Assembly (NCBI RefSeq): GCF_000247815.1
Contig: NC_021677.1
Location: forward strand, 7,084,447-7,148,446
DNA length: 64,000 nt
Reading direction: 5' to 3'
Origin: Ficedula albicollis
Taxonomy: Eukaryota; Chordata; Aves; Passeriformes; Muscicapidae
Within the stretch, counting starts at the first letter, position 1; the number at the start of each line of letters is the position of its first letter. The notes below the pieces were generated by a model. It had not been told where the DNA came from, searched no databases, and worked only from the letters and a program-made list of their open reading frames with translations. Position numbers and translations under genes: made by a program. Below, piece by piece: positions 28,201 to 37,900 of this stretch.

Positions 28201-28425
28201 GTTACAGAAAATGTGGTTTTGTAGCATTTGCAAAGAGACCCATTAGATACGTTGGTTTATGTGAGTGTGACTATGCTCAGATATTATCAATTTAATATCT
28301 AAGCACATTTTCAAAATCATGAAGGCTTGAGAAACAGGTAAAATTGCATGTGTTTCCCAACATGGCACAGTTAGGGCAGTGGAAAACTCATTCAGCGCTT
28401 TTAATGTGTTCTCTCTCTTTTTCAG

Positions 28426-28557
28426 GAGCCAGGGAGATGAAGGACTTATCTCCCTCATCTCAAAACTCCCTTTGCTGCTATTTCTTTTTTTTTTTTCTTT
28501 TTCCTTCAAATGTTCACATACCCATGTTAATTATTTTCTAATCTAATTAAAAATAAA
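28426..28557 (+). other. Exon-like island: possible alternative 3'-terminal exon of SHANK2
   Basis: A strong acceptor (GTTCTCTCTCTTTTTCAG, AG at 28424-28425) is followed by a frame that, after the phase-1 G of the 24442 donor, reads GAREMKDLSPSSQNSLCCYF and ends in TAA at 28539-28541. AATAAA lies at 28552-28557 and a T-rich stretch follows. The layout fits a short terminal exon giving a SHANK2 form truncated after the PDZ linker. No homologue is known to me and the peptide is T-tract-derived in part, so chance is quite possible. Confidence 0.25.
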
Positions 28558-28827
28558 TGTTTTTAGATAATTCCTCATAGTTTGTTTGGTTTTTCCCCTC
28601 GGTGTGGAAGCGTCAGAGTTAAGTGTAAGACCAGAGAAGGCTGCGTCTTAGATCCTCCACTTTCTTTTTGGTTTCTTTGATTTGATTGCCTTTCTTTTGT
28701 GACTAGGCCAAATTTTCAAATGCTGTCTCTTAAACAGAACTTCAAATTGCCACTTAAATTCCACCTGGCTTGCAGGGTAGGAGTGGGTATTGACTATATT
28801 ATCTGCTTTGTTTTTGTTCTTGAACAG

Positions 28828-28863
28828 AAACCACTGTTAGACAATGACCATTCCTCTTTCAAG
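28828..28863 (+). other. Exon-like island of 36 nt with stop in the SHANK2 frame
   Basis: A good polypyrimidine tract and AG (28826-28827) precede, and AAG-GTAGGC follows. In the phase required by the flanking SHANK2 exons it reads E-T-T-V-R-Q-stop, so inclusion would truncate the protein; in phase 0 it would read KPLLDNDHSSFK. It might be a poison or truncating exon, or a chance splice-site pair. Confidence 0.25.
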
Positions 28864-30311
28864 GTAGGCTGAATTGCAAGGCTTCAGCATTGCAGGTGTA
28901 TTTTAAATGCCTGTGTCATTATTTCCTTAATAATGAACATGCTGTTAAAGAGCTGGTACTTGAAAATTGTATCTCTAGAAAGAAATTTGAACATATACGT
29001 TTTCTGTCTTCCTTAAAAATTACTTTAGATGGTGTGGTTATAATGTGTAAATGTGACTTGTGTGTAATAACGTGAAGCTATTTTCAGCCCTAGAAACACA
29101 AATAAGGCTTTCCTTCAAGAAAGTTTTGAGAGCTCTTTATTGTGAATGCCTACAAAGCATTTTCATAAATCATATAATGGTATTTATAGATAATGTTAAA
29201 TGATTCATTTTAGTTACTAAAGTTTTTATGTTTTATTGATTTGTTTTATATATTTTTATTTTTTATTTTATTTTAGAGTACTTTGTAGAATTTATGGCAT
29301 CCCAGAGAACAGACAAATATTTTTAGTTAATTTTCATAGAAGGAAGGTGTTTCAAGTGCCTTTATGTTTGACTGTATTGCAAAGCACTATTTCCTCACTA
29401 TTATTTCCTCGTTATGCTGACTGCTAAAGTAATATTCTCTGCCTGTTGTTTGCAGTATGGTAAATGAGTGGTTTGAGCATTATGATTCAAGCACAATCCT
29501 GCAAATTGTTAATTTGGGGTGGGGCTGGAAGAAGGTAATTCCAGATTAAGATATAGTGGTGGCAGATTGATGAAGATTAGCCTAATTGTCCACATGAAAA
29601 TTCAGATCATTCCATTTCTGTATATTTTTAACTATACATTTACAGGACATAACCGTAGGCTGAACTTGTTGTTTCTTTCCTCTAATTTTGATCACAAACA
29701 ACAAATTTGGATTTAGAACTTTACCTTTAATGTTCTTTCTCTGAATCCATGCTTTAGCTAAGTCTATTCTTTAAATGCTCAGTGGTGTGTCGAAGGCCTT
29801 GCTATACTTTACCTACTTTTGGTCTTTGATGAATTTTTACACATCTGATCCTGTTTGAAGAGCTGAAAAGAAAGCCATTTGTTCTCAGTGGGCACAGATC
29901 CATTTTTAGCCATTTTAACCAAACAGGAGTCACCTGTTTTTCCCCCAGGGACACTGTCAAGTGAAATTGTTTCTGTGCCAAGCAACATTATCAGATGACC
30001 TCCTGTTGTCTGACCAAGCTCTCTTTTGAAATCAGTAGGTACTCACCTGCCCATTAGCACTGAGAAGATGGTCTAGAATTTTTGTTCATCTGCTTGTTTG
30101 AAAGCCTTGCCCAGATCCTCAGACTCACTGTTTGCCCAAATTGCCCTTTAGTAGCTCTCCCACCCACAGATATTCCCCCTGAAGTTTTTATCCAGTTACT
30201 TCCCAGCTATTCTTTTACAAATTAAGGAGCAAGGCCTTTGGCATATATGGAAGTGCCAAAAACCTAAAAGAAATGCAGTGCAAATATTTGCACATAGTTG
30301 ATTTTGATGCT

Positions 30312-30482
30312 GGTTTGGGGTTGTTTGGTTTTGGTTTTTTTTTGTTTGTTTTTTGGTGGTTTTTTGTGGTTTTTTTTGTTTTGTTTTGTTTTTGGTTTTT
30401 GGTTTTTGGTTTTTTTTGTTGTTGTTTGTTTGGTTTGGTTTGGTTTTGTTTGGTTTGGTTTTTTGGGGTTTTTTTTGTTATT
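30312..30482. repeat. G/T-only low-complexity tract
   Basis: About 170 bp consisting almost only of GGTTTT, TGTTTG and T runs on the + strand, with very few A or C. The open frames through it encode F/V/W/G repeats and are not genes. Strong strand asymmetry (no C on +) favours expansion by slippage. Confidence 0.9.
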
Positions 30483-31426
30483 TTTCCCAGACATGGAAAC
30501 TTAATTATATGCATAATCACTCCTGGTCTTCATGCTATAACAAGCTACTTAAAAGAAATTGGGAAAAAAAATTGAATTCAAAATATAGAAGCAACACCAC
30601 AGCCATATTTTTGTGTGGTTTAAGAGAACCTCTGTGCATTTTGAACAGGCACATGTGAAGACCACCCCTTTAGTTTTGGTGCTGCTTCTGTAATCGGTTT
30701 TGCAGATTATTGACAAGGAAACAAATTTTATCGGCTAACGAAGGAAATTAAACTAAGCCTGCAAACTCGTATTTAGAGAAGGCGATGGAAAAAAATTCTT
30801 GCATGTGCAGTGCCTTACACTAAGGGCTGTGTGCCCAAACCTGTTGCCACCAAAGAAGAATGAATGTCCTGTGTTTCCATCACTTTTCCAAAGGAAAAAT
30901 GCATGTGCCCAGTATTTGACTGCAGATGCTGGACCAGGTGGGTGATCCTACAGCACTGAGGTGCCATTGGCATTTTCTGAAGTGTTGCATAATGTGCCTG
31001 GTACAGTTTCTGTCTGTATCTATCTTAGGTATTTACAAGGCACCTATCACCTTGGTACCTAAGCAGTTTGAGAAATGCACCCACCCCAGGAGGGATGATG
31101 AGATACAGACAGAGGCCCAGGTCCAGAGCAGCAGAGGCAGGGCCTGGGAAGCTCCCCCGCTGTGTTCCCGCTGTTGTTGAGCTCCTGGCCCACTTGTTGT
31201 GGCCAAGGGACATCTCCACCCACCTGTCTGTCAGCAGGAAGAGACGGTGCCCCAGCCCTCCTGAGCAGCTCCGCTGGTGGGCAGTCTGAAAAGGAAAGAT
31301 AATGGAAAAGGCAACGATCCGGTAGCAGAGGTGAAACAGGAATGGTGGGATTTCAAAAGGAGGGCTTCTTAAAGAGCAGCACATCTCAGGGGAGGGATCA
31401 GCTGCCAGTCCAAGTGGCAGGGAAGA

Positions 31427-31502
31427 CAAGGAAGCCAGCTGTGCTTCTTTGTGCCCACTCTATTTAAAGCTTGAAAAGAAAGAGATTTTTTTTTTTTTTT
31501 TT
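31427..31502. repeat. 76-bp direct repeat, copy 1
   Basis: Starts CAAGGAAGCCAGCTGTGCTT, continues through ATTTAAAGCTTGAAAAGAAA and ends in 17 T. A second copy at 32569-32644 is identical over the full 76 bp including the number of T residues; flanks differ on both sides. In copy 1 the repeat is preceded by GGGAAGA and followed by GACACAACAC. Confidence 0.95.
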
Positions 31503-32568
31503 GACACAACACAGGCATAAATCTCAAATGTTCTTCAGTGACCAAAAGTTAAAGAAATACTTCTGATGTCTAAAGTTTGTGTATATCCAAAGCCCTGCTC
31601 TGTTCTTGGCCTCTGTCTCAGTCCTCTACCCCTGCAGCTGAATCAACCATTCAGTAGTCCTCTGTGTATCTCAACCCAATAATTGCTACAATCCTAAAAA
31701 TGCCTAATGACTAACAGGAAGGACTCTCAGTGGTAACGAACATTGTGGTGCAAGGAGACCACATGGAATAGAGTGCTCCAAAATAATGGACATATTCGTG
31801 AACCTGAAGGCTGGAATAAACTTGGCTTTGATCAGCATGCTCAGGGCAGGATGGGGCAAACCACTCCTCTTCCCTGCAGGCACACCTGGAGCAGCTCTCC
31901 TGTGGCCTCCAGGAGCACCTGCTGATCCACCATGTCAGACCAGGCTGTGTGTCAGCCCAGAGAAACACCTGGATAGATAGCAGGAACAGAGAATCTGTCT
32001 GGCAGATTCTGCTTCTCTGCAGAAACAGAGAACCTGTCCAACAGGGGAGAAAGGGAGATAGCCAGGACTTTGGTGGAGGCTCACCAGTTCCTTTTGCATG
32101 GACCCCCTGAATAACAGATCTCTTTTTTTTTCCTTAAACACAAAAGAGTCACAAGAAACAGCATTCCAAAACCTGTGAATCCCAAGGGGCTTTTGGAAAT
32201 AGCTGCATAGTACCCACAATGATCAAACACTAAAGCTGAAGTGCAGTGAATCACTAACTTTCAGATGTTTCTGTTCCCTTTAGCCCATTTGCATGCTCCT
32301 TCCTGAGTCCCTTCTTTGGCCATTTAGGGATGGAGATGGAAGTCCTGCCCTAGTGGGGCAAGGGACATGAGGTTAGGAACGTGAACCTTAGAGGCTGCAG
32401 GTTTGATGGCTGCTATCACTTGGTATAAAGATACCTGTAAGAGACAGAAGTGAGTGCCTGTAAGTCATAACCATCACTGTGAGCAAAATGCTGCATGCAG
32501 GAATTGTGTGTCAGGTGGAAATTGCTAGAAAGATCAGGGAATTTGACCTCTTCCCTTTGCTTCACACC

Positions 32569-32644
32569 CAAGGAAGCCAGCTGTGCTTCTTTGTGCCCAC
32601 TCTATTTAAAGCTTGAAAAGAAAGAGATTTTTTTTTTTTTTTTT
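32569..32644. repeat. 76-bp direct repeat, copy 2
   Basis: An exact copy of 31427-31502, offset 1,142 bp, preceded by CTTCACACC and followed by AAAGCAAATT. The unique DNA between the copies shows no transposon that I recognise. See findings for possible origins. Confidence 0.95.
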
Positions 32645-35221
32645 AAAGCAAATTAACAACCAAATGGGGTCAGCCATATTGGTGCATGGTTTGATCCATG
32701 GCCAATTTTGACTTCACAGTTGTAGTGGCCTCTCTCTCTCTCTTTTTTCGGAAGTGACCCCTTTTCCAAAGAGTTAAAGGAAGTTAGTTGAGGTCACTCT
32801 GTCAGCTGTTTAAAGATAAGGACAGTTTCTGGCTAAACCCAGTTTTGCAATGCCCCTGCTGTGCCTGGCACACCTCTCTCACAGCCCCAGCCTAGGTTCT
32901 GGTGCAACCAACCCGGCCAAGATCCGCCCAGAATTTAGGGCGACCTTTGGTCACCAAGGAATGAATTTCTTGGGCAGAGACTCACATGTTCACCCAGGTG
33001 GTGTCAGCCAGTGACCTCTAGGCAATTTTCCCATAATTGCTCCTTAGTGAAGGAAAGTTTGTGGAAGGCCATGCCTGTAACACACCCTCGGTTCCCCATG
33101 CCCCATGCCAATGCTTCCCAAAGCTTCCAGAAACCAGAGTTGCTGAGATGCTGAACACCTTGTTACAAATAACAGTGATGATTATTCCTCCTTCTCATTG
33201 CCAGCCAAGTTTACCAACCTAACCTAAAGCCTGTGCATGTATTCATTATTCAGAAGTATTCGCCAAGAGTTTCCGCAATTAACCTTCTGCCCAGGGGTTT
33301 TCACAGACTCTTTGCTTTTTGTCATTTGTGTCATTGGTCACTGATTGCCAGATGCTGTTCTTTCAGCTCTGAAAGGCTGAAAAGACTGATTAGGAGGATG
33401 AAAAGTGGTAACATTTCATAGGACATAAGGAATTTTGCAAAAAATTATTATTGCGCTTTTTCAGAGAAATGTTTGCTTCATGAGCCTCTGGCAAATATGT
33501 AGACATGCACAAATAACAAATGTGTTCTGGTCCCCCTGAATCTGAACAAACTAGACACACTGATAACGGAATGACTACAGAAGTATTCATAAGTCAGTGT
33601 GGAGTTTGGAGGTTTTTGATTTCATTTTGCTTCCGTTTTTGACTTCCAATATAGTTTGGTTCTACTTACTTGCCAGTTGTTAGGTGGGCTCTGTTTAGAA
33701 CACTTGCCAGCTAAATGGGGTTTTCAAATACGGGGAATTTTCAGTTGACATGTCAAAAGAAATGCCAAGACATTCTATATGACCAGTGGCTCTGCCAGAA
33801 TGGGTATTTATGATCCCTTACCTCACTCTGATTCCATAGGCTTCAACTGAAGTGTGTGTTTGCTTTGTGTGGTAAAAGTAGGTCCCCTGTTTTTTTGTTC
33901 TTTTTTTTTTGTTTTGTTTTTTTTTTTCATGTGTACTCAAGTAGGAAAATGCTGAGAAATAATTTCATGGTCCTACACTGTAGTTGTTAAGAGAGCTTTG
34001 CTAATGAAGGAATGCAGCTATGGCTGTATTAGACAAAGCAGGAGAAGAATTGCCAAGGAAGAAGCAGTTCTTAGTTAGGTTCATATATAGTCCCTTTCAA
34101 ATCTCCATGGAGTGGAAGAGCCAATGATTGCATGACAGTTTGTCCCTAAAATTCATTTTCATAAGGAGCTCATGCCTTATTACAAATACAATTTCATCCT
34201 CACTTTCCATAAAACATGCAACTGGACAGTCCAGCCAGACACAGAGAGACTATGAATACTTTGAATGTGAATACTTTGAAGTAGTGAATATGCTAAATGC
34301 ACAAATAATATCCATTATTTTAGCACTTAAAAGTCATTCAATGAAGTCACACAGAATCCCTTTTAGAGCACCATAATATTGCAGGCACATGGGTGTAGAA
34401 ATAATGAGTACCACATTGTGGTAGCAGGGACTGAGATATAGGAGGAGGGATCCTTGGGTCTGTCAGAAAAAGCTTTTCATTTCATTATATTTCACATAAA
34501 ATAATTTAAAAAAAAAAATGAACAAAACCCTGCCCTGATTCATAAACAGAACCAAAAGTATGCTTTAACATGACCTCAGCAACACCTTGCAGATACCAGC
34601 TTACAGCTTCCACTGAGGCCTGAAGACCAGTATTTCAAAAAGCAGAAATTAATTCTTAAAAAACACTCAAAAAGTTTTTTCCAAGGCTGGGATGCCAGAG
34701 AATAGGCACAGCACTGATCTGGCACTCAGGCTACTGCGGTGTGAGCCGCAGCAGCTGGGTTGGGTCACAACCCTTCTGAAAGCAGTGCTTCTCTCAGCTG
34801 TCCCTTGTCTGAGCATGGGGAATGCAGGGCTTTGGGCTTTGGGCTGCCTCCTTCAGCCACACTGCCCAGGATGATTTCTCATGACCAAATTGGCCTCCCT
34901 CAAAAAAAATTTAAAAAAAAAAAAAAATGAAGAGGACTCATTTTTTTTATCTGAAGTAACTGAAAGTGTATGGAGTCCCAGTCACAGCCTCATGTAATAC
35001 AGAGCAGTGCAGGACGGATCTGGGCAGATCATGCTCCCTTGTGAGCTAGTGATTCCTGTGGGTGCAAAATCCCAAGGCTTTCCTGCTATTTGGGAGGGCA
35101 TTTTGCTCTAGAGCTGCCACGGGGAAGCGCTTGCACCCAGATTTCCACCACACACCCTCAGGCAAGGGAAGAGGTAGCCAGGGGAAGGGAAAACTCAGTT
35201 CATTTCAAGGAAACAAAGAGA

Positions 35222-35317
35222 TCCCAGTGAGCAATGCCCTCAGATAGCATCTCTTACTCTTTGGAGAAGAGAGCAAGGAAAATCCAGCAAATGTTGGGGA
35301 GGGCATTGCTCACGGGA
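35222..35317. repeat. Inverted repeat (15-bp perfect arms) at the edge of the Harbinger element
   Basis: GTGAGCAATGCCCTC at 35227-35241 is the exact reverse complement of GAGGGCATTGCTCAC at 35299-35313, and the match continues as TCCC / GGGA with a one-base gap. The 57-bp spacer contains a second, weaker self-complementary CTCTT...AAGAG pair. It lies directly before the open frame of the Myb-like transposon gene and may be its subterminal or terminal repeat. No matching arm was found at the distal side near 38.1 kb. Confidence 0.75.
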
Positions 35318-35320
35318 TAA

Positions 35321-35528
35321 TCCCATGGACGGCCACCGCCGTGTTGCAGCAGTGATTCGGGAGAGATTTTGGGTGGGGGTGGCGTGAGACGTCGGACAAA
35401 AGTGAAGATAGCCAGCAGTGCTTCAGAGCAACAAAGGGCTGCCCTCAGCCAGTGGTGGAGCACATCTGGCACCCCAGGAAACTCAATTGGACCCTTGGCC
35501 CTGAGCTCATCACCACTGCAGTGCATAG
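35321..35528 (+). pseudogene. Putative upstream exon of the Harbinger Myb/SANT-type protein
   Basis: After a TAA at 35318-35320 the frame is open for 69 codons to a consensus donor (CATAG-GTGAGC, GT at 35529-35530). It includes VRRRTKVKIASSASEQQRAA, which resembles the basic segment after the Myb/SANT domain in Harbinger accessory proteins. The donor leaves one nucleotide; joined to the acceptor at 35847-35848 it continues in the frame of the 288-codon ORF through an Asp codon. There is no ATG and the DNA-binding helices are not recognisable, so this is a truncated 5' part. Assignment is inferred from phase agreement. Confidence 0.4.
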
Positions 35529-35841
35529 GTGAGCTACTCGTTAGGTTCACTGACATTTCCTGTCACAGTCACGCTGAGGGGAATTTGGTAGCTCCTGCCT
35601 TGGGATGCAGCATGGCTGTGTGTGTTCTGGGTACAGGACAGTGTGCATTGAGACCAAAAGTGCTTAATGACACCAATTGCCACGTGCCCAATGCAGTCAC
35701 TAAACTTTAGTCCGCCCTTCCGTTTGCCCAAACACATACACTCTGGCTTCCCAACTGGCTTCTTTCTATGTGTTGTCCAATGCATGTAGATACCTCCATC
35801 TGCCTGGCCTCAGATACAGTGGTTGTTGCTCCTCTATTTGA

Positions 35842-36708
35842 TTGCCAGATGTCACTGGGGAGCAAGATGGGGAGGTTCCTGGATCCTCGGGGCAAGCCAG
35901 CCATCACCGAGGGAGCTCGCTGTCCACGCCGGCCGAAGAACAGGAATCCTCGGTGCCTGCCTCTGATGAAGACTCGCCAGCCAGGACCACAGAGAGCTGG
36001 CAGTGGCCGCTGTCCTCGTCTGAAACGCACAGCAACGTTGGGGAGGATTTTGAGGGATTTCAAACGCCAGCGCGGACTCCGGAGTGCACCATGGACATAC
36101 AGTCTCCCGGGGATCAGTCACTCAGTAGGACTCCTCAGTTTGAAAGTGACTCTCCTGAGGAGGAGGGAAATGATGAGATGAATGAAGAGCGCTGCGGTGT
36201 TGAGCCTGTCCCTAGGGATCGGGGTTGGAGAGGGCAGCCCCAGCTAACAGAGGGAGAGAAGCTGTTGATGGAAACCAACAGTAGGATTGTGCAGCTGCTG
36301 GAAAATATCAAGAGGGAGCATGCACAGTCCATGGGTCTCATGTCCCAGTCCATGGGCCGTATGGAGCTGCAGCTGGGCATTGTGGCTACCTCCACAAGAG
36401 CCATCCATAACTACCTGTCAGAGATTTTAGCTTTCCTCAAGCAGCCGAGGACGCAGGTCCTTGAAACGCGCATCTCCCAAAGAGCCACCCCCCATGTTGA
36501 GTTGACGTGTGCCTCGACATGGACTGGTGAGGACGCAGTGGCATCCTCCACTGTGTGCTTACCAGGGGCCGAAGGGACGAGCGACTCTCGTGACCCGCCG
36601 CAGGCCACTCTGCCTTGTCGCAGTGGCCGGCTGCAGAGAGCCATAACCGAGAGGGCCTCGCTGCCCATGCCTCCACGCCAGGCAAAAGGGGGAGGGAAGA
36701 AAAAATAA
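35842..36708 (+). CDS. Harbinger transposon accessory protein (Myb/SANT-like partner), C-terminal ORF
   Basis: An uninterrupted frame of 288 codons, preceded directly by a stop and by a splice acceptor (GATTGCCAG, AG at 35847-35848), so it probably represents a 3' exon and not a complete gene; the first in-frame ATG is codon 84. Residues about 1-135 are acidic and Ser/Pro-rich. Residues about 136-200 form a Leu/Met-rich helical or coiled-coil stretch (TEGEKLLMETNSRIVQLLEN...), and the C-terminus is basic (RQAKGGGKKK). In PIF/Harbinger elements a second gene encodes a Myb/SANT-like protein that helps import the transposase and bind transposon ends; this ORF looks like its dimerisation part. 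The context supports this: a broken Harbinger transposase follows on the opposite strand. Base composition is GC-richer than the surrounding intron. Confidence 0.6.
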   Translation: MPDVTGEQDGEVPGSSGQASHHRGSSLSTPAEEQESSVPASDEDSPARTTESWQWPLSSSETHSNVGEDFEGFQTPARTPECTMDIQSPGDQSLSRTPQFESDSPEEEGNDEMNEERCGVEPVPRDRGWRGQPQLTEGEKLLMETNSRIVQLLENIKREHAQSMGLMSQSMGRMELQLGIVATSTRAIHNYLSEILAFLKQPRTQVLETRISQRATPHVELTCASTWTGEDAVASSTVCLPGAEGTSDSRDPPQATLPCRSGRLQRAITERASLPMPPRQAKGGGKKK

Positions 36709-37084
36709 CCACTCCATAGGATTTTTAGAGTTTTTTTAAATGTGCCTGTCCTTTTAATTCTTAGCCATAAGGCCATCGGTGGCAGAGTTCAATCATTTCC
36801 TACATTGGCTAACATTGTATTCTGGCTGACTAGATTAGTCTAACATTTTGTAGTTTATATTTGCACTGTTAATGATGTGTGCTGCTGGTATTTGAAGAAC
36901 ATTTGCCTCTGTTCTTTCACTTTAACTTCATACGAGCATTTTTTTACTCTGTGCCAGGCATTCATTGCTTTTCTTACAAATACAAGTCATTTCTTGAGGC
37001 AGCTGTTTTTTGAGTTTTCTTTCTCCATTATCCCACCCCCTCTGAGCAAGCACTTGGGACCTGGTGGTAAGTATAGAGGTCTTG

Positions 37085-37900
37085 GCAATACTCGCCTCCC
37101 AAACTGTGTTCGATCAGTCTTTGCCTGGTGTTTCTGGCATGCCAGCCTGAGGTGTTGGGGTATAGCCTGTACTGGATCATGATCATTCTTATCCTCTGTG
37201 AGTCTCACCAGCTCACTTCCTAAGACCCTCGGTGGAGCTAATCCACATGTCTTGGCTATGTTGTACAATAAGTAATGTTGCCAGGATCATACCTCATATT
37301 TCTATTTTTGGGGGCTGTGTAGTGATGTGCCACCAGATCTATCTGGGCACCTGACTCTAGTTTTCAAAGTTCATTTGATGATGGATCTGGTGGTTTGATG
37401 GGCAGCATTATACTTTTTCCTCTGAGAGAGTCTGGGGATTTGGAACAGGAGTCACTAAGCAATGGGTTCTAAGGGGATAAGAGCCATCTCCTGCAACAAA
37501 TCTATTAGGAGGAGACTGTCCCCTGTAATTATCGCAGATATTAATTATTAAAGAAAAAGAAAAAAAAAACCCAACTTGTCTAGCAGCCAGACCTCTTGAG
37601 AACGTAAAAGTCATGCCATGCTGTTGGGTACTTTGCTACTCTGTCTGTGATTAAGAGCTTTTCATCAGAGACGAGACCTACATCATGATAAAAGAGAACT
37701 ACTTTCTGTGCCTTTAGGCCATCCAATTTCCTGAGGGCTGGCACCCTGAGCAGGGCACGGATCCCATTGGTAACCCAACAGGGCAGACGGAAACACACTT
37801 TGGCAATAAATTACTTTATATCTGTTGGTGCTGCCTCTCTCGGGGGAATTTAATATAGTGGCACTCAAATTGCTATATGCATGCAGAGGCATCAGACTGG
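37085..37900 (-). pseudogene. Degraded PIF/Harbinger transposase
   Basis: Read on the - strand, successive blocks match the Harbinger DDE transposase in order but in shifting frames. From about 37690 down to 37590 comes DEKLLITDRVAKYPTAWHDF followed by YVLKRSG, like the family's ITDVVARYPGSVHDSFILR block. At about 37500-37415 comes GDGSYPLRTHCLVTPVPNPQ and TLSEE, like GDSGYPLRPWLLTPVRNPQT. At about 37412-37380 comes YNAAHQTTRSII. At about 37268 comes YNIAKTCGLAPP, and near 37130 RNTRQRLIEHSLG from the C-terminus. Stops and frameshifts separate the blocks, one at an A/T homopolymer near 37560, and the first catalytic Asp is not identifiable. Further N-terminal remnants may reach 38.1 kb. Orientation is convergent with the accessory ORF. 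Confidence 0.8.

Noticed and set aside
35768..36181. 137-codon + strand frame starting MCCPMHVDTS and antisense frames of about 90-120 codons over the Harbinger ORF
   Set aside because: They are shadows of the 288-codon frame and share no family features.
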